64,000 bases of DNA from Tritonibacter litoralis. GTDB lineage: Bacteria > Pseudomonadota > Alphaproteobacteria > Rhodobacterales > Rhodobacteraceae. Below the pieces are notes generated by a model, which ran no database searches, was not told the DNA's origin, and saw nothing but the letters and a program-made list of their open reading frames with translations. The translations under genes were made by a program, and so were the position numbers. Where the stretch lies: assembly GCF_009496005.1 (NCBI RefSeq), contig NZ_WIBF01000001.1, forward strand, positions 434,001-498,000, written 5' to 3'. Of the stretch, positions 50,522 to 60,235 are shown piece by piece (position 1 is the first letter of the stretch; each line of letters begins with the position of its first letter).

Positions 50522-51835
50522 ATGGACATTTCTGATATTTCAAGTTTTGACAGCACCTTCTGGATCACCTCAGGGGGTATCTTGTTGCTCTTGGTCCTGT
50601 CGGGCTTCTTCTCTGGCTCAGAGACGGCCCTGACCGCAGCCTCTCGTGGGAAACTGCGGGTCCAGGCCGACAAAGGGTCGCGCGGTGCGCAGCAGGCGTT
50701 GACCATCACCGAAGACAACGAACGGCTGATCGGCTCGGTCCTGTTGGGCAACAACCTGGTCAACATCCTTGCCGCGTCCATGGCGACCGCCCTTTTTACC
50801 CGGGCATTTGGGGAAAGCGGCGTCGCGCTGGCAACACTGGTTATGACCCTGTTGGTTTTGATCTTCGCGGAAGTTCTGCCCAAGACCTATGCCATCTCGA
50901 ACGCAGAAAAAGCAGCCTCGACCGTAGCGCCCATCATTGGCTTTTTGGTCACGGTGCTTGCGCCCATTGTCGGAGCGGTGCGCTTTTTTGTGCGCGGTGT
51001 TCTGCGCATCTTTGGCGTCAAAATTGACCCCGACAGCCATATTATGGCGGTGCGTGAAGAGATCGAGGGCGCGCTGAATCTGGGGCACTCCGAAGGCTTG
51101 GTTGAGAAGGAAGACCGCGACCGGATCCTGGGAGCGTTGGATCTGTCGGAACGTCTGGTGGAAGAGATCATGCTGCACCGGTCCAACATCGAGATGATCA
51201 ACGCCGATGATGAACCCGAAGCGATCCTGACCCAATGTCTGGAAAGCCGCCATACCCGTCTGCCGGTCTATAAGGATGAGCCTGAAAACATCATCGGCGT
51301 GGTTCATGCCAAAGATCTGTCGCGCCAGCTCTATGCTCTGGTCAGCGCGGCGGATGGCGACAGCACCGTGTTGAAAAACTTTCAGATCACCGATGTGGCC
51401 AAGCCGCCGTATTTTGTACCCGAAACCACATCCCTGGATGATCAGATGCGCCAGTTCCTGCATCAACGGTCGCATTTTGCGCTGGTGGTGGATGAATATG
51501 GCGCGCTGCGCGGACTGATAACGCTGGAAGACATTCTGGAAGAGATCGTAGGCGAGATCACCGATGAGTTTGACCCAGACGCCGAGAAGGTCGCGATCAA
51601 AAGCGAAGATGGCCATTTCCTGGTGGAAGGGGCAACCACCATTCGCGATTTGAACCGGGCCACGGACTGGTCCCTGCCGGATGACGAAGCCAACACAATA
51701 GCGGGCCTGGTGATCCATGAGGCGCAGATGATCCCAACCACCGGTCAGGTGTTTTCCTTTCATGGGTTCCGGTTTGAGGTCACCTCCCGCGAAGGCAACC
51801 GGGTCACAGGGCTCAAGATACGCCCCCTGAAATGA
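50522..51835 (+). CDS. CNNM/CorC-type CBS-domain membrane protein
   Basis: A 437-aa protein with a DUF21 transmembrane domain (about 1-190; LSGFFSGSETALTAAS), two CBS domains (205-345) and a C-terminal CorC/HlyC domain (about 360-435; IAGLVIHEAQMIPTTGQVFSFHGFRFEVTSR). The family is linked to Mg2+/Co2+ efflux. It overlaps the next gene by four bases. It should be a membrane transporter or regulator; the metal is not shown by sequence. Confidence 0.91.
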   Translation: MDISDISSFDSTFWITSGGILLLLVLSGFFSGSETALTAASRGKLRVQADKGSRGAQQALTITEDNERLIGSVLLGNNLVNILAASMATALFTRAFGESGVALATLVMTLLVLIFAEVLPKTYAISNAEKAASTVAPIIGFLVTVLAPIVGAVRFFVRGVLRIFGVKIDPDSHIMAVREEIEGALNLGHSEGLVEKEDRDRILGALDLSERLVEEIMLHRSNIEMINADDEPEAILTQCLESRHTRLPVYKDEPENIIGVVHAKDLSRQLYALVSAADGDSTVLKNFQITDVAKPPYFVPETTSLDDQMRQFLHQRSHFALVVDEYGALRGLITLEDILEEIVGEITDEFDPDAEKVAIKSEDGHFLVEGATTIRDLNRATDWSLPDDEANTIAGLVIHEAQMIPTTGQVFSFHGFRFEVTSREGNRVTGLKIRPLK

Positions 51836-52419
51836 GCGGCATCGCCGTCCTAATCCTTGCGGCCGGGCGATCCGCGCGCATGCGGGGCGGGGACAAAATG
51901 TTTGAACAGGTTCAGGGCCAGCCTTTGCTGACCTGCATTTGCGCCCGCGCGGCGGCAACTGGGCTCGATGTTCTTGTGACCCTGCCGGATCTGGATCACC
52001 CCCGTGTAGGGCTGATCGACGCGGCAAAACCAGTGCCTGTGCCCGATGCATCCGAGGGGATGAGCGCATCGATCCGCCGGGGTGTTGCCGCCCTGCCAGA
52101 CGCAACGCGCGCCGTGATGATCCTGCCCGGCGATATGCCAGAGGTTGAGACATCAGACCTTCTGAGCGTCGCAGCGGCTTTTGATCCGGACCAGGAAAAC
52201 ATCGCGCGGGCCGCAGCCGCAGATGGCAGGCCCGGACATCCCGTTTTGTTTCCCAAACGCCTGTTCCCGCAATTGACGCGCCTGCATGGCGACCACGGGG
52301 CCCGGTCCGTTTTGAAATCTGAGCCGGTCACCCCTGTGCCCCTGCCTGGTCAACGCGCCCTTGTGGACCTAGACACGCCCGAAGCCTGGGCGCACTGGCG
52401 CGCATCGTTAGATCCATAG
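51832..52419 (+). CDS. MobA-like molybdopterin nucleotidyltransferase
   Basis: The 195-aa protein has the NTP transferase signature LAAGRSARMRGGDKM, then LPGDMPEVET and a DLDTPEAW tail. It fits the MobA/MocA group that attach a nucleotide to molybdopterin for molybdoenzymes such as CO or xanthine dehydrogenase families. No molybdoenzyme gene is visible nearby. It is coupled to the CorC-type gene. Confidence 0.85.
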   Translation: MSGIAVLILAAGRSARMRGGDKMFEQVQGQPLLTCICARAAATGLDVLVTLPDLDHPRVGLIDAAKPVPVPDASEGMSASIRRGVAALPDATRAVMILPGDMPEVETSDLLSVAAAFDPDQENIARAAAADGRPGHPVLFPKRLFPQLTRLHGDHGARSVLKSEPVTPVPLPGQRALVDLDTPEAWAHWRASLDP

Positions 52420-52420
52420 A

Positions 52421-52450
52421 AAAAGCGGGCCGCACAGGCGACCCGCTTTT
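52421..52450. terminator. Bidirectional terminator between MobA-like and RTX genes
   Basis: AAAAGCGGG (52421-52429) and CCCGCTTTT (52442-52450) form a perfect 9-bp stem with 12-base loop and A/T runs on both sides. The flanking genes converge. Confidence 0.9.
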
Positions 52451-52470
52451 GCACATTCTTGGCGCTGGGC

Positions 52471-55400
52471 TTAGTGAACCAGCAGTCGCGCCTCATGTTT
52501 CTTGAGCGAGCGACGCGCCGCCACATAAGCCTCACGTCCGGTCTCGGACTTAAGCTCGGGGAACAGTGCAAAGATCTCTGCACGTTGGGCGCTGTCCAGT
52601 CCGCGCAGGGTTTGATCCCCCGGCTGGAAGCTCTCGGTCCAGGACCCATCGGACAAGACAACCTCATGCTGGTCGAACATAAAGTGGATATAGGTCACAC
52701 TGTCCGCTTCAACCGCGTCGACGCCTTCCAGACCAACCAGATGTTTTGCAGCCACCAAAACCTCGCGATCCTCAAAATAGAGCGCGGTCTTGTCATTGGC
52801 CACCAACACGCGGTGGTTGGGCGACACCATCATATCCCGCTCTGGCAGGCCATTGCCCAACGCGCCTTGACGGATCAGGATCGGCTGCAGCTTGGCATTC
52901 TCTGACAGTTCTGCGCCAGTCATGTGGCGCTGGCCGAACCAGCGGATCTCTTGGATGCCATTGTCACGGGTGATCACCCGGTCACCCACCTGCAGATCCT
53001 CAACCCGGCGTTCGCCTTCGGGAGTTGCGATCAATGTACCCGGCGTAAAACACGGAATGACGTTTTCGATTTCCGAGAAGGTCGCCGTACCAGTCAACAC
53101 GCCATCGGCATCAAAGTAAGAGACCGTACCGCTTTCGGCATCCCCCGGCGTGAAATCAACGCTGATCGAGCCTCCCGGTTCCGCAGTGCCGCGCAGGTCC
53201 AACACGTCGACGTCCGAGCCATCCGGATCTTCGCCACCGACGATATCGTCGCCAACGCCCGCACCGGTAAAGAGGTCAGAGTTCAAACCACCCGTGGCCG
53301 TATCCGCCTGACCGTCAGTGCCCAGATCGATGGTATCTTCGCCCAGACCACCGGACAGATCATCCGCGCCCTGACCACCAAGGATGCTATCGTCGCCTTC
53401 ACCGCCAACAACGGTGTCGTCGTCGATGCCCGCATCGATCGTATCATTGCCTGTGCCGCCGTCGATGCTGTCGTCATCGTCCTGACCAAAGATCAGATCG
53501 TTGCCTGCGCCGCCGTCAATGGTGTCCATACCATTGGTTGGATCAGGGTCCACGGGACGGCCATCAGAGCCATCGTCGGTGATGTTCAGCCCATCCGGGA
53601 AAACCGGGTCCAGGCCGCCATAAATGGTGTCATCGCCTTCGCCGCCCAGGAGACTGTCCGAACCTTCGCCTCCGGTGATCTCATCCGCGTCGTCACCGCC
53701 ATCGATGGTGTCGTCATCAATGCCGCCATCGATCACGTCCAGACCGTCACCCCCTGTGATCAGGTCAGCATCATCGCCCGTGGTAATGGTGTCATCACCC
53801 GCGCCACCGTCGACCGTGTCGCGGTCATCCTCTGGATCTGCATCCGCAGGAACCGCAGGAATATCGGGTGTTGTCCCGGTATAGCCATCAAATCCGCGAT
53901 CCGGCAGCGGTGCAGGTCCGTTGCCAGAGGTATCAATGACGTCATCGCCATCATCGCCAGACACGCTGTCAGAGCCATCGCCCCCGATGACAGAGTCATC
54001 GCCATCCCCGGCAATGATAATATCGTCGCCGTCACCGCCATCGATGGTGTCATTACCTGGATCCGTGACCGGCACATCAACAATCGGGTCAAAATAGACG
54101 TCAGTGACCTGAATACCAGAGTTGCCGCCATCCTGTTCGTGTTCAATTTCGATCCGGGAAACGGGCCCCGGAATATTCACCAACAAGGAATAGCTCGGAT
54201 CATCGGTGCTGGAGTAAGCGCCATCGGAAATGGCTGTATCATCCCCCGGCACCGTATCCGTGTCTGCCAGGGTCAGGTTTGGCCCACCGCCGATATTGAC
54301 TTCAACCGGGTTACCATCCGCGTCAAACGCGGTGACACGCACGACGCCGCCGCCGTCAATGTCGTTAATCCGGAAAGAGACATCTTCAACCGGGCCAGAG
54401 AAATCCAGACGATACTCTGCCTCATTGCCGCGACCATTGGTCAGGGAGCTCAGCGAGCTCCCGGTGTCAACGGTGCCCCCGCCCGAGTTGATACCCGTCA
54501 CATGGTTGGTGACGTTAGAAAACTCTGTGTCGACATTGGCATCCTGGTTCAGCACCGAAAACTCAACAGTGACCGAACCGGTGTCTTGGCTGAAACCACC
54601 ACTCAGATCGTCGCGGCTGTCAACTTGCCCGCCGTCGTCTGGATCTGGTGCTTCGTCCCAACGGAACACTTCGCGGCCAGGGCTTGTGGTCGCCCCCGGC
54701 ACGTTGCTGTCACCATGCAAAACATCGTCACCGGTGCCGCCTTCGATACTGTCGTTACCGCCGCCGCCGTGGACGGTGTCGTCACCCTCGCCCGCCAGAA
54801 CGGTGTCATCACCGCCGCCGGCCTGGACCAGATCATCATCCGGGCCATCTGCAGGGTTGATTGCATCCCCGGCGTCAATGCGATCGCCTTCGGGATCCCC
54901 CAGGTAACTTTCGTCGATCAGGTCACCGCCTTCGGTGCCTTCAACGATCCCATCCAGCCCCTCGGCGATAACATCGTCATCCAAGACTGCGACATAATCG
55001 ATACCACCTGACAGGTTCTGATCGTATATGCCTTCTGTGGTTTCGCGCGCACCAATGGCAAAGCTTTGCTCGCTGGGGCTGGTGATATCCAAATCCAAGC
55101 TGACCGTATCATCCGAGGCCGTGGTGCTGGTTCCATCGGTTGTGTTCTCAAACACCGCCTTTACGCCGTCCGGTGTCCAAGAATAGATGACTTTGACCTG
55201 ATCACCCGCATCCAGGAAACCGGGATCCGTTGTCAGAAGCGCGGTTTCGCCCCCCTCGGCATGAAACACTTGCACGCGCCCATCTTCGGTCACGCGGATT
55301 TCGAACTGTTCAGGATCGGACCCATCAGCGCCGGCCAAACCACGGCTGACAACGGTTTGTGTCCCATCCAAAGTGTTCAGGTTAAACGATGTTACAATCG

Positions 55401-55626
55401 ACCCTGCAGTCAGGTCGAATTCCTGGTCATCGCCATCATCGACATCAAACCGTGCGCCAAAACCGTCACCAAAGAACTGGTCACTGGCGAAAACACCACC
55501 ACCGGCGGCGGCACCATCCTGTGCGATCCCGTCACCAAGGCCAGTGTCGTCATTTTCAAACCCGTTCCGAAAATCCCACAAACCAATGAGATTTGCGGCA
55601 TACGGGTTATCAAAATTATCCGCCAT
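52471..55626 (-). CDS. RTX calcium-binding protein with a C-terminal Hint domain
   Basis: This 1051-aa acidic protein has a LamG-like N-terminal domain (about 10-220). An RTX block follows at about 230-308 with GGGNDSIEGGTGDDVL-type nonapeptides, then a middle domain (320-530) and a second long RTX block (about 535-835). The Hint domain (Hedgehog/intein autoprocessing type, about 859-1000) begins with Cys859 in CFTPGTLIATPEG and has SPNHRVL. RTX blocks fold on calcium outside the cell and point to type I secretion, but no transporter genes are nearby. The start at 55626 has AAGGAG 6 bases upstream. The role could be adhesion or toxin-like; unknown. Confidence 0.92.
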   Translation of the reverse strand: MADNFDNPYAANLIGLWDFRNGFENDDTGLGDGIAQDGAAAGGGVFASDQFFGDGFGARFDVDDGDDQEFDLTAGSIVTSFNLNTLDGTQTVVSRGLAGADGSDPEQFEIRVTEDGRVQVFHAEGGETALLTTDPGFLDAGDQVKVIYSWTPDGVKAVFENTTDGTSTTASDDTVSLDLDITSPSEQSFAIGARETTEGIYDQNLSGGIDYVAVLDDDVIAEGLDGIVEGTEGGDLIDESYLGDPEGDRIDAGDAINPADGPDDDLVQAGGGDDTVLAGEGDDTVHGGGGNDSIEGGTGDDVLHGDSNVPGATTSPGREVFRWDEAPDPDDGGQVDSRDDLSGGFSQDTGSVTVEFSVLNQDANVDTEFSNVTNHVTGINSGGGTVDTGSSLSSLTNGRGNEAEYRLDFSGPVEDVSFRINDIDGGGVVRVTAFDADGNPVEVNIGGGPNLTLADTDTVPGDDTAISDGAYSSTDDPSYSLLVNIPGPVSRIEIEHEQDGGNSGIQVTDVYFDPIVDVPVTDPGNDTIDGGDGDDIIIAGDGDDSVIGGDGSDSVSGDDGDDVIDTSGNGPAPLPDRGFDGYTGTTPDIPAVPADADPEDDRDTVDGGAGDDTITTGDDADLITGGDGLDVIDGGIDDDTIDGGDDADEITGGEGSDSLLGGEGDDTIYGGLDPVFPDGLNITDDGSDGRPVDPDPTNGMDTIDGGAGNDLIFGQDDDDSIDGGTGNDTIDAGIDDDTVVGGEGDDSILGGQGADDLSGGLGEDTIDLGTDGQADTATGGLNSDLFTGAGVGDDIVGGEDPDGSDVDVLDLRGTAEPGGSISVDFTPGDAESGTVSYFDADGVLTGTATFSEIENVIPCFTPGTLIATPEGERRVEDLQVGDRVITRDNGIQEIRWFGQRHMTGAELSENAKLQPILIRQGALGNGLPERDMMVSPNHRVLVANDKTALYFEDREVLVAAKHLVGLEGVDAVEADSVTYIHFMFDQHEVVLSDGSWTESFQPGDQTLRGLDSAQRAEIFALFPELKSETGREAYVAARRSLKKHEARLLVH

Positions 55627-56516
55627 CACGTTCTCCTTTTCGACGCACAAGCGCCAAACCGTACCTAAACATCGCGACGTTCCAGGCATGACCAAAACGT
55701 CGTAAAAAATCCATTCTAGGAGATGAGATAGCCTGACGATCACCGAAGGTAACGGCATAGCCGATTACCTTTACAGGTCTTACGTATACAAATGCAGTTC
55801 CCGCTGCGTTTGTATCGCACGTACGGCGACGCCACCGCGTCGCACATCACAGGTTTTCACCCCCCCAAGGGCAACATTCCTTTTAAAGCTCACCTGCGCT
55901 GCAACAAAGGTTAATCTTTCTTAACTTTCGTACAGGTGTGATCGTACCAAGCGCGGGACAACCTCTAAATCGGTCTTAAGTGGTAAAGTTACGTAAACTT
56001 CGTTTCTAAATATGAAACAATTCCGGCCCAAACCAACAAAACTCGCTATTTTTTTGGAAATTGTACCAAAACGGTAAACACACACACCCAAAGCGGGAGT
56101 TGGTCTCCGACGCTCGCTGAAATTTGTTGCTGTTTTTTGAATATCCAAATTTCGGCAACAACCGCTTCAAATACTTGGCCAATGTGTCTTCATTTCGAAC
56201 AAAGCGTGAGTTGAACATGATTCGCCGAATTTACATTTATGTGAATGGACTCCCCTGACCGCGCTTCGTTCTCTGTTGGCACCGTGTCGAGAGTTGCTCA
56301 TTTGCCTTTGCGACACGCCCTTTCCTGAGCGGGTGGCTTCATCCCGGCTCAATCCCCTGTGCACTCAACAAGCGAAAGAGCGGAACACGGACCATCATCC
56401 ACACACCGACCGCCGCAGACCACACCTGATACCCTTGTGAAATCGGCTATTGAACAGCTGCAAACACTCCATCGTTTGATGAATTGGTCAGGTCGTTTTT
56501 CTAAAGAAAGGTAAAA
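55627..56516. other. 890-base AT-richer gap upstream of the RTX gene
   Basis: No ORF in this interval has a ribosome site or recognisable family. It holds three hairpins near 55748-55843, several short minus-strand frames (TTG-initiated 75 codons at 55921-56148 and 70 codons at 56006-56218 in another frame) that might be a decayed gene, and AT-rich stretches. It also contains the promoter of the RTX gene. Confidence 0.45.
55748..55843. promoter_or_regulatory. Three inverted repeats in the upstream region of the RTX gene
   Basis: Left to right: GGTAACGGC-ATA-GCCGATTACC (55748-55769, near-palindromic), ATACAAATGCAG/CTGCGTTTGTAT (55786-55815, one mismatch), and GCGACGC-CACC-GCGTCGC (55826-55843, perfect). 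They lie 120-220 bases upstream of the RTX start on the minus strand and could be operators or leader structures. Confidence 0.4.
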
Positions 56517-56606
56517 TGGCGGAGAGACAGGGATTCGAACCCTGGAGACGGTTTCCCGCCTACACACTTTCCAGGCGTGCGCCTTCGACCACTCGGCCAC
56601 CTCTCC
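56517..56606 (-). tRNA. tRNA-Ser (anticodon GGA)
   Basis: The minus strand folds as a class II tRNA with a long variable arm. It begins GGAGAGGTGGCCGAGTGG, the anticodon loop is CTGGAAAG (anticodon GGA, codons UCC/UCU), the T-arm is GGTTCGAATCC, and the acceptor ends CTCTCC. The discriminator G and CCA (56517-56520) are encoded. Length is 90 bases including CCA. Confidence 0.97.
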
Positions 56607-56616
56607 GTGAGGCGGA

Positions 56617-56645
56617 TATATCTTTGATTACAGAGGGGATTGCAA
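56617..56645 (-). promoter_or_regulatory. Promoter of tRNA-Ser
   Basis: TTGCAA (56640-56645) and GATATA (56617-56622) on the minus strand are separated by 17 bases. They end 10 bases before the tRNA 5' end, as expected for a stable RNA promoter. Confidence 0.7.
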
Positions 56646-56714
56646 GAGCGAAAACCGATTTTCTTTGCTGAAATGTGACTGTTTTTTGCGAGGCTTTTTC
56701 TCCCCACAAAGAAA

Positions 56715-56741
56715 GGGCCCGACACTGTGAATATCGGGCCC
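56715..56741 (-). terminator. Terminator after the MscS-family gene
   Basis: GGGCCCGA/TCGGGCCC forms a perfect 8-bp stem with an 11-base loop and is followed on the minus strand by TTTCTTTG. It lies 27 bases after the stop codon of the channel gene. Confidence 0.8.
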
Positions 56742-56767
56742 TCTGCGTGTCACTCTCAGCTCTCTGT

Positions 56768-59125
56768 TTAGGCGTCAGACGCCCCGCGCAGCGCTTCGGG
56801 ATTGCGAATCCACAAGTCGCGTTGGGCAAAGGGAATCTCGATCCCCTTCTTGCGGAACTGCTTTTCGATCTCGTAGTTGATGTCGGATTTCACGGACAGC
56901 ATCCAGTTGACGTCGCGCAGGATCGCGCGGATCTCGAAATCCAAACTGTCCGCGCCAAAGCCCTGGAACACCACGCTGGGCGCGGGTTTGGCCAGAACCA
57001 TCGGGTGGGCATTGGCAATATCAAACAGGATGCCTTCGACCAGGCGCGGATCGGTGCCATAGGCCACACCAACCGACACGATCACCCGCCCCACGGTGTT
57101 GCCGCGGGTAAAGTTAGTGACGGTCCCAGTAATCAGATCCGAGTTCGGAACAATCACATCAGTCCGGTCAAAGGTTTCAATCCGCGTCGAACGTACCGAA
57201 ATATCGCGCACATAGCCCATCATGCCGCCGACCTCGATCCAGTCCCCTTTGGAGATCGGGCGTTCGATCAACAAGATGATGCCAGAGACAAAGTTCGACA
57301 CAATCGTCTGAAGGCCAAAACCGATACCAACCGACAAGGCACCCGCCACGATGGCCAGCGAAGACAGATCAAGCCCCGCCGCAGAAATAGCCACCACAGC
57401 GGCCAGGAAGATCCCGATATACCCCGTGCCGGAGACAATTGCGTTCTGCCCGCCCGGATCCAGCCGCGTCTTGGGCAAGAGCGAGGTGCGCAGACTGCTT
57501 TGGACGATGCGAGTGACCATATAGCCGATGGCAAAGATCACCGCAAAGCTGAGGAACGCGGTTGGGGAGATGGACACATCGCCAACCTGAAAGCCATTGC
57601 GCAGCTTGTTCAACAATTCCAACAGATCCGCCTGTCGTGCGCCCCAGATCAACGCAAACAATGGTGCGCTGAGCAAAACCAGCAGAAAGCCCAGCAGAAC
57701 GGCCACCAGGCTGTCAGAGGCGGTCTCGCGGTTTTGTTTGCTGAAGAAGCCATAAACATCGACCAGGAACCGCTGCAGCACCAGAAGTGTCGCAATCAAC
57801 GCCAGTGTCAGGATCGAGGGGTAAATCAGCGCTTCTGCCGCATTGATGTAACCCGCTGCCGCCAAAACCGGTGACAGGAAGCCAAAGAGATAGGCCACAC
57901 GTCGCACTGTTTGGATAATGCCATTGACCCCAACAACCAGCGCGCCTTCGTCTCCCTCAGAGTCCGGTGCGTCACTGCGTTGTTGTTTGCCAATCCGGTG
58001 CAGGCGCAGCATCAACAGGGCCGCCATGAGGATCAGGGGAAACCGGACAACGGCCAGCGCACCTTCGGAGAAGAAGATGAAATCCTCCAGCGTGCTCAGC
58101 ATCTCTTTGGCGACCAAAATGACCGCTAACAGATCCACCACCAGCCAGGTGGCCGCGGCGTTCTTGGGATCGACCGGGAACAAGGGGTTTTCATCGCGTC
58201 GCGCATAAAGTCGCCCGCCCAGCCAGTGAAAGGCCAAAAGGATCAGCGCCCAACGTGGTACCCCATCAATCAACAGGGACCCGCGCACGCCCACCAGGTT
58301 TGCCATCTTGATCGCAGTGACAATCAGAACAATCCCAGCATAGGGCAGGATCACCTGCCACAGGGAGACGCAAAACTCCCAGATGGCCGTGCTTTGCAGG
58401 GCATGTCGGCGGACATAAGCGGCCGTCTTCAACGAAATGGCGCGACCGCGCAGAAGCAACGCACCACCAATCGCCAAAAGCACCAGCAGCGTCGGCCAGT
58501 TACCTTCAATCTTGCGCAACGTGGTTTCCTGCGCGACCTGCTGGGCCGTTTCATTCCACATGGAATAGCTGGCCGAGGCCAGGCTGGCCAAAGCATCGGT
58601 CCAGTTTTCGGGGTTCAGCGGTGTGGCGCCCCGCTGCAGCAACACTGTCTTACGCCGGTCCCGGATGATCTTGTCGACCTCATTGATCAACCCGTCCGCC
58701 CGGCGAAAGGCTTCTTCGGACACGATACGCGGCACGCGGAGGTCCAACAGCTGCTGGGTCAGGCGCGCGCGCAGGGTTGCCAGGTCTTCGGGCTCACTTT
58801 CGCCCTCAGCAGGAGCCTCGCCCAAGGCATCCAACTGCGCCTGAAGCGTGACAATACGTTCGCCGTTCTTGGACTGCTCTTCGCGGAAGCGATCGCGATA
58901 ACTGGCCAGATCCAGTCTGAGTTGTTCCAGCGACACCGTTGACGCGCGCTTGGCGTCGATCACCTGTTCGGCGCGATCTGCGGTTTTCAGCCAGGCCTGA
59001 TAATAGGCGCGGCCCTCGTCCGTGGTTTGTGCGGCTGCAAGGGTGACCTGTACAGAAACACAAAGGCTGACCATTACGATCAGCCTCAGGAAAAATTTTA
59101 ACATGTGGGTCAATCCACCGCTCAT
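56768..59125 (-). CDS. MscS-family mechanosensitive channel with periplasmic DUF3772 domain
   Basis: A 785-aa large MscS-type channel. It has a signal peptide (ending TLAAAQ), a coiled-coil periplasmic domain (about 35-200), about ten membrane helices and the MscS core. The core has the pore-lining segment LAIVAGALSVGIGFGLQTIVSNFVSG and the beta domain ERPISKGDWIEVGG. Larger MscS proteins release solutes on hypo-osmotic shock. It is coupled to cysK by a 4-base overlap and downstream of trgA-trgB; that linkage is not explained by known function. Confidence 0.93.
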   Translation of the reverse strand: MSGGLTHMLKFFLRLIVMVSLCVSVQVTLAAAQTTDEGRAYYQAWLKTADRAEQVIDAKRASTVSLEQLRLDLASYRDRFREEQSKNGERIVTLQAQLDALGEAPAEGESEPEDLATLRARLTQQLLDLRVPRIVSEEAFRRADGLINEVDKIIRDRRKTVLLQRGATPLNPENWTDALASLASASYSMWNETAQQVAQETTLRKIEGNWPTLLVLLAIGGALLLRGRAISLKTAAYVRRHALQSTAIWEFCVSLWQVILPYAGIVLIVTAIKMANLVGVRGSLLIDGVPRWALILLAFHWLGGRLYARRDENPLFPVDPKNAAATWLVVDLLAVILVAKEMLSTLEDFIFFSEGALAVVRFPLILMAALLMLRLHRIGKQQRSDAPDSEGDEGALVVGVNGIIQTVRRVAYLFGFLSPVLAAAGYINAAEALIYPSILTLALIATLLVLQRFLVDVYGFFSKQNRETASDSLVAVLLGFLLVLLSAPLFALIWGARQADLLELLNKLRNGFQVGDVSISPTAFLSFAVIFAIGYMVTRIVQSSLRTSLLPKTRLDPGGQNAIVSGTGYIGIFLAAVVAISAAGLDLSSLAIVAGALSVGIGFGLQTIVSNFVSGIILLIERPISKGDWIEVGGMMGYVRDISVRSTRIETFDRTDVIVPNSDLITGTVTNFTRGNTVGRVIVSVGVAYGTDPRLVEGILFDIANAHPMVLAKPAPSVVFQGFGADSLDFEIRAILRDVNWMLSVKSDINYEIEKQFRKKGIEIPFAQRDLWIRNPEALRGASDA

Positions 59126-60156
59126 ACGTCTTCAAACACACCAGGGATCGAGGACGGCGCGTGGGTCATCCAATCAGGCACGGGCAGCTGCTTGTCACGC
59201 AGGAAGTCCGGGTTGAACAGTTTTGACTGATAGCGTGTTCCATAGTCGCAAAGGATCGTCACAATGGTGTGGCCGGGGCCCATTTCCTTGGCCATGCGCA
59301 CGGCACCCGCGATGTTGATCCCAGAAGAACCACCCAGCACCAGACCTTCGTCATGCAGCAGATCAAACACATAAGGCAGCGCCTCTGCATCCGGGATCTG
59401 GTAAGAGAAATCCGGTGTGAACCCTTCCAGGTTCTTGGTGATCCGGCCCTGGCCGATGCCTTCGGTGATGGAGGAACCTTCCGAGGCCAGCTCACCGGTG
59501 GTGTAGAACGAGTAAAGCGCAGCACCCAGCGGGTCAGACAGCGCAACCTTGACACCTTTGGGCTGCAGAACTTCGGCCACGCCTGCCAGTGTGCCGCCTG
59601 AACCGACTGCACAGGTGAACCCGTCCACTTTGCCGCCGGTCTGTTCCCAGATCTCAGGGGCTGTGGTTTCCACATGCGCCTGACGGTTTGCCACATTGTC
59701 GAACTGGTTCGCCCAGATCGCGCCGTTTGGCTCTGTCTTGGCCAGCTCATTGGCCAAACGTTCAGAATAGCGCACATAGTTGTTGGGATTCTTGTAAGGG
59801 GCCGCAGGCACCTGCACCAATTGCGCGCCCGCAAGCCGCAACATGTCTTTTTTCTCTTGCGACTGGGTTTCCGGGATCACGATCACGGTTTTGAACCCCA
59901 TCGACGCACCAACAAGCGCAAGGCCAATACCGGTGTTGCCGGCAGTGCCTTCCACAATGGTGCCGCCCGGCTTCAGATCACCACGCGCAATTGCGTCTTT
60001 GATGATGTAAAGCGCGGCGCGGTCTTTGACCGACTGGCCGGGGTTCATGAACTCGGCCTTGCCCAGGATCTCACATCCGGTCTCGTCGCTGACACGGTTC
60101 AAACGGATAAGTGGCGTGTGGCCAATGGCATCGGCCAAGTCGCGTGCAATGCGCAT
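59122..60156 (-). CDS. cysK: Cysteine synthase CysK
   Basis: The 344-aa PLP enzyme makes cysteine from O-acetylserine and sulfide. The PLP lysine is in NPGQSVKDRAA. Other motifs are EGTAGNTGIGLALVG and SGGTLAGVAEVL, and the C-terminal LCDYGTRYQSKLFNPDFL is typical of alphaproteobacterial CysK. The start is ATG 60156, preceded by AAAGGGA. In R. sphaeroides a cysK gene belongs to the trgAB tellurite-resistance locus, and the same neighbours are here. Confidence 0.95.
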   Translation of the reverse strand: MRIARDLADAIGHTPLIRLNRVSDETGCEILGKAEFMNPGQSVKDRAALYIIKDAIARGDLKPGGTIVEGTAGNTGIGLALVGASMGFKTVIVIPETQSQEKKDMLRLAGAQLVQVPAAPYKNPNNYVRYSERLANELAKTEPNGAIWANQFDNVANRQAHVETTAPEIWEQTGGKVDGFTCAVGSGGTLAGVAEVLQPKGVKVALSDPLGAALYSFYTTGELASEGSSITEGIGQGRITKNLEGFTPDFSYQIPDAEALPYVFDLLHDEGLVLGGSSGINIAGAVRMAKEMGPGHTIVTILCDYGTRYQSKLFNPDFLRDKQLPVPDWMTHAPSSIPGVFEDV

Positions 60157-60235
60157 GGTTTCCCTTTCGATCATTCCCTCCCTGATGTAGCGAAGCCAAC
60201 CCGGCTTCACAAGGCAGGAACCTCAAGGGATTAGG

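Noticed and set aside
52924-55011. 695-codon plus-strand open frame antisense to the RTX gene
   Set aside because: It lies wholly on the opposite strand of the RTX gene, where the Gly/Asp repeat codons have no stop in that frame. It has no ribosome site, and its composition is repetitive and unlike any protein family.
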